Part shown: one piece after another, positions 23,118 through 34,700 of the stretch | How positions within the stretch are numbered: position 1 is the stretch's first letter | How the letters are laid out: every line of letters begins with the position of its first letter | DNA from: Rhizaria sp. SCN 62-66 | Lineage: Eukaryota; Rhizaria, unplaced | DNA length: 46,349 nt | Direction: 5' to 3' | Assembly (NCBI GenBank): GCA_001724265.1 | Contig: MEDY01000361.1 | Coordinates: 1-46,349 of the forward strand | Made by a program: the position numbers and the translations under genes | Notes under the pieces: model-generated | The model's input: only the letters and a program-made list of their open reading frames with translations | Told to the model about the DNA's origin: nothing | The model's database searches: none

Positions 23118-26100
23118 ATGGCCGACTCTCCCGGCGGCGCTGACAGCGACCACCTGTTCTCCCAGTCGCTCTCGCAGTGCCCTGCCGACTTGTTCCTGGC
23201 TACGTGCAACGAAACCATCAGCAGCGGCTTCCGCGGCGGCATCGACAGCGACAGCGACGGGGGCGGTTGTGGCGACGACGCACACAGTATTGATGACCTT
23301 GGCAGCCAAGCCGACAGCGACGCAGGGCTCAGCGGGCTCGACCTCTCGCCCTATGCCCAAATGGCAGCTACCGCCGCCGCCGCCGCTGCCGCTGCCGCCG
23401 CCGCTGCCGCTGGAACAGCCGAGGCTGATGCTGATGCTGAGACGGAGGTTGATTCCTAGACTGACGACGGCGCGAGTCTGGGCTCTGACGCCCGCGTCGC
23501 CGTTGCCGGCCCCCCGCTGCCTCCAACTCGCAACAGCAACAGCTACAACAATCACAGCTTCACTCTAAGCAACAGCAGTTCTTTTATTGACATTGCTGGT
23601 GATGACGATAGCAGTCAGCTGCAGTCACCGTTGCAGTCTCAATCTCAATCGCAATTGCAATTGCAGTCGCAGTCTTCGTCTGTGATATTTGCGTTGCCAT
23701 CAAGCGATCGCAGTGATGCCCTCAGCGGCCCTAACATTAACCTTGTCGCAAACCCCGGTGGTCACCCCGCTGGTCACCCTGCTCGTCGCGACGCTCGCGG
23801 CGCCACTGGCATTGGCACGGGCACTGCCGATGGCAATATCCGAAGCCACGCTCGCGAGAGTACAAGTGGCTTTAACGGCTACTCCGACGGCTACGACGCA
23901 TCCGAGAGTCAAGCTCTCTTCACCCAGTCACAGGTGTTGTCTCAGTCTCAGCCACAGTCTCAGTTGCAGTCTCAGTCTCAGTTGCAGCTGCAGCCGCAGC
24001 CACAGCAATTGCAACGACAGCAGTTTGCGCCTCGGCAGTTCAAACGCAGTGCCTTTTCGGCTTTCAACACGAGCTACGACGCTAAGGCTCTCCTGGACGA
24101 CCTGAGCCACGATGACGACGAGCTGGAGCAAGAGCAGCAGCAGCGGCATCAGCAGTCTGTGGCCGAGTCGTATCTCGCAAAAGAGCACGGTTACTCTTCC
24201 TCCGGCGGCGAAGGCTCTTACAGCAACAGGGGCACATTTGCGAGCAGCCTCCGTCCATCGATGTTTGATGGCAGCGGGCATCACACGGACCTCGAGCTGA
24301 GCAACGATGGCGTTGGCATTACCAACCCTCGCGACGATGATGACGGCGACGACGACGAGAGTGATGTTATTACTCTCAGTGACACTGCGAGTGTCAACGA
24401 GATCACTTCGACACCGAAACCGACGAACAAGCGCGGCAGCATTGCGGTTCCTGTTGCTGCTACCGATGATGATGACAACGACAACAACAACCTGTTCAGT
24501 CAATCAACCGTTGATAGTAATGCTTTCTTCTTTGACAGGCTGAGGTCTGCCGCCACGAAGCAAGCTGCAGCGCCCGCGACCTCTCCTGCCCACGGTCACC
24601 CCGGCAAGGCCGCCTCTCCTGCCCACGGTCGCTCTGGCACCGCCGTGCGCGCGAATGACACTGCTGATGGAGGCTACGATGTGAGCGCGGGAGAGAAGTC
24701 TGCTCTTGCAAGTCCCCGCCAGGCTAATTTTAGCACGAGCAATCGCGTCCGTAGCGTTTTGGATTCAAGCCCATCGACCGCCGTTTCGGTGGCTTCAGTC
24801 AAAGACAAGATCATGCGTGACCTCACGAGTTCACGCAAGAGCAACAGCTCTACCAACAGCAATAGCTCGCGAAATGCGTTTACTGGCGGCGTTTTCGCCG
24901 CTGCTAACGATGATAACGACGAGATTGCGGTCGGAGACGACACCAAGTCAAGCCGTGCTAGGAGGCAGTTCAACTTTTCGAAGCTGCGGCGGCTTAACTT
25001 TCCCTCGTCTTACTTCGTGCGTCAACAAGAGATCCACGCGTTTCAAGAGCTAATTCTAGAGCAGCAGCAAAAGCGTGAGCAACAACAACAGCAACAACAA
25101 CAACGGCAGCAGCAGCCGAAGCAGCCGAAGCAGGAGCAAGAGGAAGAGGAAGAGGAAGACTCTCACGACCGAGAGCAAGAGCAAGAACGATCGCAGCTCC
25201 AGGCGCAGTTGCAGCTGAAGGTGTAGCAGCTGTGCCAGCGACAGAAGTTAAGCCGCGCCCAGCTGCTGCTGGTGTGCGAGCACGTGCGCGTGTTCGTCTC
25301 GAAGGCGTCGCTTCTGCAGTCGCTTACTCTTGTGCTTGCGCTCGCGAGCAACACGGTCAGTGCCGAACCAGAGGGCGTTCGCAGTGCGAGTAGTCTTCTT
25401 GACGACATTGACGGCATCACTGTGACACTGCAGGTGCCGCTTGAAGCAACAACGGCGGCAGCAGCAGCAAAGGGGGAGACATCAGTATCAGCGACAAGGA
25501 GTGAGCAAAAACAACACGAGTCGAAGTTGTCGGCGTCAATTGTTACCTTAACTCTGACTCAATGGCTGTGCTTTGTGGCGAAAACTATTGCAACTAGCAT
25601 ATCAACAACAACAACATCAACAGCTAGCTCAGAAAGTAAAAGCAGCAGCGGTTCTTCAAGCTCGGTGACTCATTATGCAAATTTCCTTGGTTTAAGCGTT
25701 AATTCAAGCGTGCAAGAGCTGATCTCTCACTTTACGCAGTCGTTGTCATCGCATCTAAGCCCTTCTTTAGAGCTTAGCCAGCAGAACACCGGCGGAGACA
25801 CTGTTCTCAGCACGCTCTCTCTGCTGCACGCGTTGACCGTGCTGCCCTGCTCCGTTCTCGGCCTTGTCGCGGCGCTAGCGCTGGCGTCCCGGCCATTCCC
25901 GTTCCCCCAAGCTCCCCGTTACACGAGCGCGATCCCGAGCGCAAGCGCAACCGGCAGCAAAATCAGCTCTCGCAAGAACACGAAGGCTCACTTTAGTAGC
26001 AGCGGCAGCGACATGAGTGGTTGCGACAACGACGACGACGATGACCGCGGATCCGCTCCCGCGTCCGTGTCTGTGCTGTCATTCTTCCCCTCCGTCGCGG

Positions 26101-28325
26101 CAGAGCCGCCGTTCTCGCAGCTGCAGCCCGCGCTGCTGGCGCTGCCGCATGCTGCGCCCGTGGCGGCGCCCTGGACGCGGCACTACGACCTGCAGGCGTG
26201 GCTGTACAGGCTGCTGATGCAACTCGCCGTTTCCGACCAGCAGGGCGAGCTGCACGACGACATGACGTGGGCGCGCACTCACGTCGCCGCAAACGCTGCC
26301 ACTGGCACCCCCAGCCGCAACAACAGCAGCAGCAGCAGCAGTGGCGCTGGTGGTGGCGGCGGCAGCGCAAAGGGCGCTTAGATCCGGGCGTTAAGGACCG
26401 ATGTTGGCCAATCGCCGTTTCGGCTTCACTTAATCACCGGCAGCACGAGCAGCAACAGCAATTGCATTAGCAAGAGCAGTAGCAGCAGTGTTAATGGCGG
26501 ACCTGGTCCTAGTGGCGGTGGTGCGAACGGCGAGTCAACCCTGAAGCGACAGCCGCTGCCGGCTGTGTACGTGGGCAGTTTCGACGAAGCGTACCGGCTG
26601 CGCGCTCTAAGGGGGTACTTAGACGTCGAGAAAGACTTACGACGCCAATTTTAGCAAAGCTCCGACTTCGGGATGGCTGAGTCTGATGTAGGTAAGAGCG
26701 AGACTGAAACAGCGAATGTAAGTAGCTCCGCGTTGTGTGTAAGTGCGTTCACAGGAGTTGCTGGCGCGGTCAGCGTAAGTCCTGAGTGCGATGTAAGTGA
26801 GCGTTTGTGCGATATTATTCTCCACTACTCGACATTTCACTTTAAACAGCCGCCAAACAGCGCTTGCACCGACTCAAACATAACTGTGAACAGCAACAGC
26901 AGCAGCATCAGAAGCAACAGCAGCAATTTTGCGAGCGATAACACGACACAAGGTGATACTTTTTGCAGTCGCCTTAAGTACTTGGACTCAACGGCGTTGC
27001 CTAACCACGCCGATTTCAAGTACTTAAAGAAGCTCACCCGCGAGCTCGCTTACCGCAGCCCAGGACTATCAAGGATGAGCGAGTACGCGCTTTCCGTCGA
27101 GGGTTACGAGCATTTGCAGCCGATCCCGACGCCGAGCTCCACTGCCGCCGCATACTCCGGGTTTTCAGACGCAAGCTCTCTCTCTAGCTCTCTCTTGTCT
27201 GGTTCAGCACGTGGCGGCTTCGCTGCTGCTTCTGTCCCTTTCCCCCCTGCCGAGCCCACCGTTGGCGCCAACGCCACCGTCGCCGACACCGTCTTCCCCT
27301 CCACTAGCCGGGCCTTTGGCTCCCCGGCGCAGGCCCCGCCGCCGACGCGTCTCGCGGCGGCCGCGGCCCTGCTCGTTATGCTCTCGCGCGCGCTTGCGGG
27401 GCCGCCGCCGGGGGTGACCATGTGCTGGACCCCCGGGCGGCCGCTCACGTTCTCAGCGGTTAAGGGCGGGGCGGCAAGCAAGAGCAAGAGTGCAAGTGCC
27501 AGGTTTTTCGCGAATGTGACCAAGAGTGCGAGCTCGTCCAGTGCCAGTGCTCACCTGAGCGCTCCTGCTCTCAACGCGAGTGCGAGTCTCTCTCTGGCGA
27601 GCATGACTGGGGCAACCCCTGCCCCATCTGCTGCGGTCAAAGACGAGGCTGAGTGCGTCGGCGGGGACGATCTGACGCACGCGACCGCGTTGCTGCTCAA
27701 GTACTGCGCGTTTGACGCGCTCACAAACACTGCGCTCGGGCTCAACTTTCCAAACTTACTCGCGAAGGCACTTAAATCGACAACCGCAGGAACATCTTCG
27801 AAGTCAAGGCCGAATAGTAACGCGAAGGCAGTCATTCCAAGCTCTGGCCAGCAGATGGCTGTTGCTAATGTCTATGAGTTCAACAGTCAGAGCAACAATG
27901 CCGCAAGCAACGTCCGCAGTAAGGGCAACTCTAGTAAGAATAGTAGGAGTTCTTTGAAAGCGATCAATAGTGATACTGCCCACGCCAGTGCTAACATTGC
28001 GAGGTTTTTCACCACAGTCAGGCGTGATACGCAGCCACTAACACAAGAAGCAAAAAAAACTGTGCCAATGCTAGCTGACGCAATATCCGCTTCTGATAGC
28101 GTCGCTGCTGCTACTGGCTTGGACGACAAGAAAGCGATTCTCGACTTTTCGTTGACCCTGTCACAGTAGCAGTCACTATCCTTGGCCCAGCCACCGCTAA
28201 AGTCGCAGCATTCTGGACTCTCACTCTCCCAGTCGCTGTCCCAGTCGCTGTCCCAGTCGCTGTCCCAGTCGCGTTCGTCGCAGGGCCGGGGCCGGCGGCA
28301 ACAAAAGAAGGACCAGCAACAACAG

Positions 28326-28357
<32 letters not shown>

Positions 28358-30797
28358 GCAGTAGCAACAGCAGCTAAAGGAGAGCCAGGAGCAGCAGCAA
28401 TGCAGTCGGCTCACGCGGCGTAAGTCTGCTGCTCTTGCATCTGCCGCTCACGATGCTGCGGCTGCGGCCGACGAGGCTCATGGTCACTCTGCTCACGGTC
28501 TTGGCCGCAGCCCAAGTCACACGCAAACTCAACAAGGAAGTTATAGTCCTAATAACGCGAGGCAGTCCCACGCGGACGCGAGGGTGACTGGCTCTCAGTG
28601 CAGCTCTGGAGCCATTAAAAAGACATTTAGTCTCGTTGATTTGGGCGATGACTCTGGCTCTGGCTATGACGACAGCAAGAACACTGACGAGAACAACATT
28701 GTCACAAATCCGGATGTCAAGCTGTCGCAGTCCCAGCCACATACGCAACCGCAGACATTCGCACAGCTGCAGCGTTTATTCCAGTCGCAAGCACGGTCAT
28801 CCTTGCAGTCCGAGAACGAGCATCAGCCCAACGCTGACGCTCTGACTGATGTCGATAACGACGACACGTTTGCGTCACAGCCGCCTCCTTTACAGCCGCT
28901 CACACAACACCAACAGCAGCGTCAGGAGCAAGCGCTAGACCAAGACCAGGAGCGAAACGAAGAGGAGTCGAAGCTGCATCAGCGTCGAACACAGCAACGG
29001 CTTCAAAAGCAGCTGCAGCTGACTCTGGCGCAGCAGTAGTCGCAACTGCTCTCGCAGTCCCAGTCGCTCCCGCAGTCCCGGCCGCAGTCGCAGTCTATGT
29101 TGCGATCACTGCTGCAGTCGCAGTCTCAGCTGCGGTTGCACTCGCAGTCGCCGTCGCAGTCTCAGCTGCAGTCTCAGTTGCAGTCGCAGGGGGCAGGGTT
29201 GGTGACGCCTCGAGTGAAGCGCCGTCGGCCCGCGGTGCCTCCCGGCAGACGCATCAATGCTCGCAACGCTGCGACGCGTCGCGGCCGCGGCAGTGTTTAC
29301 CGTGACGATGACGTCGACGACGACGACGACAGCGATGATGACGGCGCAGACACTCAGCTTAGTCAAACGCCGGTCACCGGGCGTAAGAACAGCAAGAGTT
29401 CGAAGGCGAAGCGAAAGACCACAGAAAAGGCGACGGCACCATCTTCACCAGCTGGAACATCAGCGCCAGTTGTTGCAACTCCTGCTTCCCAAACTGCCGC
29501 TGCTGATGCCGCTGCTGGTGCTGAAGCAGCGAATGCCAACGTCGGTGCGAGCGAGACGCCGCCAGCCACTAAACGGCGCCAGACGAAAGTCAAGCCGCCT
29601 ACGCCGAACCACGGCGCGTTGCTGAAGTTTCTCACGCATACGCCGTCGCACACGGCAGTCGCAGCGTTTGCAGCAACTCCGCACGCAAGGGAAGACATGA
29701 GCGACTGCGACAGCGGCAGCCAGAGCACTCACTGTGCTGCTGTGACCCCGAGCGCTGCACGTGTCGCCGCGACTGCGAGTTAGCGTGTTCCTCGTGGCGG
29801 TGCTGCTGCGAACGACTCCGGCGCGCGCTATAGCAATCACTCGAACTCGTACACGTGTAGTCAGAGCTCACAGCTGCAGTCCCAGTCCCAGCAAGGACCT
29901 ATCTTCAAACTCAGCCGCCAAAATGCTCTGACGAACATGACGCATTCGGCTAATCCGACGTCTAAGAAGCTCAACAGCAGCAGCGACAAGAGCGATAACA
30001 TTCGGAGCTTTGAAGATGACGGTGATTTTGACAATGACTACGACGACTACGACGGGAACACAGTCACTCACAACAACGCTTCTGCGAGCTCTGGTCAAAA
30101 TGACAGCAGCAGTAACAACAATAACAAGGGCATTAACTCCCAATCCCAGTTGCAATCACAGTCACAGGTGCGCTCACAGCCACAATCCCAGTTTGAACAA
30201 TCGCAAGCAGTATTCCACCAAGCGTCATCGCTCGACCTAGGCTTGTTCTATAACTTTGCCAACGACACCAAAGACTCGCACTCTCTGGGAGTCGTCGCCT
30301 CACGCTCCAGCTCGCTTCCCGCTGCGGCTTTAGACGTCAGCTCTCGCCCCGGCACAGAATCTAGGTCTGTCTCCAACTCTATTGCAGCTGCACCGTCGTC
30401 GAATCACGGCCAGCATCAGCAACAACTGCAGCAAAAGTTGCAATCCCAGGAGCAGCAACATCAATAGCAGAGCTTTGGCGGCGGCCGTATTTTGCGGCGA
30501 ACTGTGGCGTTTTGCATTTCAGACAGCCAGGAACAGCAGCAGCATCAACAGGGGCACATCCAGGAAAATCGCGATCACGTCATCGTTCCGTGCGATGCTT
30601 CAACTGTCTTGCGCGTGTCGAGTGGCCCCAGGAGTAGCACTGTCCCCCGCGTGAGTCCGGGCACAAACGCAGCCGCGGATACTCATAGCAGTGTTGCGAC
30701 AAGTTCGAGCGTACCGCATATTACGAGTGATGCCTTAAGTCGATGCCAGTCGATGGCTTTATTCCCTTTCACCCCGAGAGACAACACGAAGCAGTGA
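23118..30797 (+). CDS. G4: 2559-residue giant protein with nine in-frame UAG codons
   Basis: A single frame runs from ATG (GCCATGGCC) to TGA at 30795-30797. Nine TAG codons lie in frame at 23457, 25224, 26379, 26652, 28167, 28362, 29037, 29781 and 30465 (residues 114, 703, 1088, 1179, 1684, 1749, 1974, 2222, 2450). No TAA, TGA or frameshift occurs. The protein starts with an acidic S/D-rich region, then SQ/LQ repeats (about 23630-24030). A possible SUMO-interaction motif (VITLSD) is near 24366, and a Q/E coiled coil at about 25040-25210. The 25230-26300 region (residues about 705-1060) is hydrophobic, leucine-rich and probably helical, the best candidate for a folded domain. A second more ordinary region lies at 26540-27120. 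The C-terminal third is rich in SQ, QQ and acidic runs. I recognise no family. Several SQ/TQ dipeptides would suit PIKK-type kinases, but composition alone could produce them. A standard-code gene caller would report about nine separate fragments. Confidence 0.8.
26606..26624. repeat. Second copy of the TCTAAG-GGGGTA-CTTAGA element, in G4
   Basis: It is identical to the 13156-13175 element except for the first base, so the inverted arms are 6 bp. It is read in G4 as LRGYLD. Downstream, 26690-26800 carries a dense group of GTAAGT words. Confidence 0.7.
28227..28274 (+). repeat. 12-bp tandem repeat TCCCAGTCGCTG encoding SQSL units in G4
   Basis: Three exact copies and a fourth partial copy, in frame, encode SQSL. 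The repeat lies between the fifth and sixth in-frame TAG codons, which shows coding-like, frame-preserving repeat structure there. Confidence 0.85.
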
Positions 30798-31789
30798 TGT
30801 GAGATAAGTCGAGATTTTTTGTGTAACTTACGTTTCCTAGTCCATCGATTTGCACAGAATCGTTTCTTTTACATAATTTCAACAATACAGTTTGCTGTAC
30901 TCTTTCATATCGGAGACGCAGTTCAAGTTGTTAAGCGAAGTGAGGTGAGTGGGTGACAACAATGGATGTTAGTCAATGTATTCGAGTGATATCCATACTC
31001 ATATGATCAGTATGGTATCTAAAAAGTAATAGCCATCGGGTGTCCTTTGTGTGAATAAAGGGGCACTCAGCGCGACGCCTGGAGCAATAGTCCCAGGAGG
31101 AGACCACACTCACAAACGCACCACGCGTATGCTCGCACATTGAAACACACAGCATCCACAAAAATATGAGCAGGTACTGTCACACCTGTAAGATCCACAA
31201 ATAGTACATGATACGAATGGTTGAAGTAATGTTACATCAGAAAAAAATCAGTGGAGATGATGAAAAGAATATACTGCAACAGGTTTCAATTCGTGTTCTT
31301 AACATAAAACAAAAAGGCAGTTTCAGAAAAAGACGCATAACAAGTGTAGCTTAGGTTACACGTCGTGAACGTATACAGGGTCGAATAAAGGAAAATCAAG
31401 TCTAGCATAGTCAATAAGAAAATAGTTTCAAAGCACAGATATTGTTACAAGTACACAGCAACACACCAGTTGCTTATACCGTGGAGCAAAGTAAGAATTG
31501 GAAACTCAACAGCATTAACGACAGACCCACATAGGATCGAAGAGCGTGCTTGCGTGTCATTTAGATGTCATGATTTGAGTTCAGGGTTTTGAAAAAGTTG
31601 CGATAACAACTATTACGCCAAGTATTGTCATAATAATTGAATGATAATAGCCTCTTTCGTGTACTTGTCAGGTCATACTGACTCGTTAAAGAGAAATCAT
31701 TGTGCAAGTGCACCCAGTCTCAATCCTGCGATTGTGATTGATAACTTGCTGGTCTTAGTTTTCCATTACTTCGATTTCGGTCGTTTCAC
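30798..31789. other. Convergent intergenic region G4/gene A (992 bp)
   Basis: AT-rich, with stops in all frames and no ORF worth calling. I looked for tRNA A/B boxes and saw none that pair with plausible arms. It must contain the 3' ends of G4 and gene A. Confidence 0.5.
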
Positions 31790-34700
31790 TTACGCAAAGA
31801 GCACAGCAAGCATCATGAGCACAGCCGCGAACAAGACCGACACCGTTGCCGTGGCCGCCGAGTTGTCGGGGCCAGAGGCGCAGAGGTTTTTAGTGCAGAT
31901 ATTGGTGGTGCAGTGGCTGTCCTTATTGCACTTCTGACCGGGCTTGCAGGCGGCGCACGTGGACTCCTCGGTGTTGCCGCAGTCGACATCAGTCTCGCCG
32001 TTGTCCAGAACGCCGTCCTCGCAAAGCGCGGAAATGGTGGAAGAGCCGGACGAGGAGACGGACTCAAGCGAGTAGCGCTTCGACGACAGAACGTTCTATG
32101 ATAGAGGATAGAAATGAGCCGAGCATTTGCGTGGACATACACACAGTGCGCGAGGGATAAACATAAACACAGGATAAGTTTCAATAAATGAGCACGTTAA
32201 AATAAAGTGAAAAGTGAATTGGATAAATTAGCAAGATTAATACTCTTTCTTGCAGCTACAGAAAATACTAGTGGAAGCTGGTGCACAAGCGTACCTGGTA
32301 GTTGTCACTCTCGAGACTCTTTGCCAGGGCCTCAGCGTCAGACGAGGACACGTCCTCGTTGGCGGCGATACCAGTGGCAGTGACCTCGACGTAGACGTCT
32401 GACTCAGACTCGCGCACGTTGGAGCGGGCCATCGTGTTGACAACACCAGCATTCTTGGGGGCATCACCATCGTGGTAGATCAACTAAAAAATGAGTCAAG
32501 AAAAGGTATTGAGACACACGTGAGATACATCACGAAAGTTAAAACACTAATGCAAGGATAAAGAGTTGCTCTACAAATTGTTGACTAAGATTCACAAAAC
32601 GATAGAAAAGAGTGGGTCCTCCGCGTAAAACTGTAGAAAATTGTTGAATATTAATATACTTACCTGGCGAACAATCTTGAAGCCGGTGAAGTTCGCGCTG
32701 CCCTTGGTGGTCAGGTGACCGACGAGCTTGTCGAGCATCTTGGAGCCTAAGTGCTCCTCCTTGGACGCGCCGGACGAGGCGAGCAGGTCCTTGAAGGTGA
32801 TGAGGAACAGGTGGCCGGCGCGCTCCACGGGCGGGTTGGGCAGCGGGTTGTTGTCCAGGTACACGGGGCCGCACTGCGCGAGCTTGGGGTTGCCGGCAAC
32901 CGAGAGCACGAGCGACATGCCATTGAGCGCGTTGACCGACGCGAGGGTGTTGGCGGGGACCACGGCGGCCTCCTGCAGGACGGTGACGCCGCTCCCGACC
33001 TTTTTGCCGTCAGCAATGCCGACAAGCTTGAACAGGTCGCCGTTGCTCGCGGCGCGGGGGCCGGCGATGGCGACATTGCACGTGTCGCCGAGGCTGTTGG
33101 CCGCGACGGAGTACTTGTGGAAGCCGAACGAGACGGTCTCATCAGTGTTAATGTTGTTGACGACACTGACGTTGTAGATGATGTTGGGGCGGTACGGAGC
33201 GACGTTGGCGTCGGTGAGGAACACGGTGAGGGCCTGCTCGGAGTACGTCGGCGCCGTGATGGTGACCATGCGCGACACAGTCGTGTCGGTGGACTCGCCG
33301 TCGTAGCCAGGCCGGATCGTGCCGCAGCCGAAGAAGCCGGTGGTGGGGGCCAGGTTGTGGATGGCAATGGAACGAGCAACAATGTTGATCTCCTCAGGCT
33401 TGAGGGAGATCTTGCTGTCGACGTAGTGGACGGCAATGAAGCCCTTAGTCATGTCCGTGGACTGGCTGAGCACCTGCTTGAGGTTGCCGAGACGGGACGC
33501 AAGGTCGCCGAACTCGTTCACACCGGCGCCAACCACGAAAGTGGGGTTGTAGTGGCTACCGATGGCGCTGCAGACGGCGAGAGGAGGGGTCGCGGCACTC
33601 GTAGCTGCGCCAACCGAGTGCACGTGCCAGGCGAGGCCAGTGGAGTCGGCGGCGCCAAGCAGGGTGAGGTTGCCGCTGATGCCGAGGAACACGTTGACAT
33701 CGCTGGAGCTGGTGCGCTGGTCGAACTGGAGGTCGATGGTGATCTTGCCGTTGATGTCGGCGCTGGTCACGTATACACGCGAGCGCGCCGAGAGCAGGTT
33801 GGCCTTGGGAAGGACGTCGACCGCCGCGGCGCCGGAGGGCTGGATGGTCTTGCACTGGGTCGTGTGCTGGGGGCTGACGGTCGAGGGGCGGAAGTAAGCG
33901 GTGCGGCCGTAGAGCGCCTTGACATCGTAGTCGAGCGAGGTGGAGGCCGTCGACACGGACGCGGACTGGGTTGCGAACACGGACTGCTGGCCGGAGACGC
34001 CGTCGAAGGGGTTGAACACGTCTACCGGAGTCGTGGCCGTGCACTCGCCGTCGCCGGTGTTGTAGCGCAGGAACGACACGGTCCCCGCGGTGCCGTCGGA
34101 GCCGGTGTACAGGGAGCGGCCGACGAACGTGCGTGGGCGACGGGAGACAAGGGAGACGTAGCTGGAGAGCACGATGCTGCCGGTGACGTCGGCGGACTGG
34201 TAGCTCAGCACGGCGCGGTCGTTCATGGTGCCGATGGGGGCGCAGGTAAGCACGACCTTCTTGCCGTACTGGACGATGTACAGCACAAACGTCTTGCCGA
34301 CGACGGAGCTCTCGCCCGAGAGCTCAATCTTGGAATCGACGAACGAACGGAAGCGCGATTGCTGTAGTTGACAATACATGTAAATAATTGACATAGGGGA
34401 ATATACGAAAATGAAAAAAATTAATGAAAAACATACACGGTCAATGACTCGATTTTGAAGACTCATTTCGTCCTTATTTGTTGTCATATATGTCTTAGGA
34501 GACAATATCACCCAATGAAATTATAATGAAGATTATCGATGAGATTTAAAGTCGCATCTAAATTTACGTACCTCGGCGTTCTTCTCGTACAGGCCGTGGC
34601 GGGCGTAGAAATTACCGACGATGTCAGCGTCCTTAGAAGCCTGAGTGGGGTTAAACAGCGTCAGATCGGTGTCGAAGTTGCACGACTTGTCCGCGGGGAT

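Noticed and set aside
28227-28274. CRISPR-like or satellite array
   Set aside because: Short in-frame 12-bp coding repeats without spacers in a eukaryotic gene.
23118-30797. Reading G4 as about nine separate small genes
   Set aside because: All pieces are in one frame, most lack an early ATG and a promoter-like gap, and all are separated by a single TAG with coding composition on both sides.
23118-30797. G4 as a decaying pseudogene, or as simple stop-codon readthrough
   Set aside because: A pseudogene would show frameshifts and all three stops. Readthrough at nine successive leaky stops would leave almost no full-length product, although five of the nine are followed by CAA or CAG, a known leaky context.
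30798-31789. tRNA gene, including a hoped-for tRNA reading UAG
   Set aside because: No GGTTCRANNCC-type B box with pairing arms was found here or in the other intergenic regions.
32751-34367. 538-codon + strand ORF opposite gene A exon 3 (and a 650-codon one at 41650-43602 opposite gene B exon 2)
   Set aside because: These are antisense shadows of GC-rich codon bias. The minus strand has signal peptide, SOD motifs, matched introns and paralogue conservation; the + strand translations are repetitive V/G/E/H sequence without domains.
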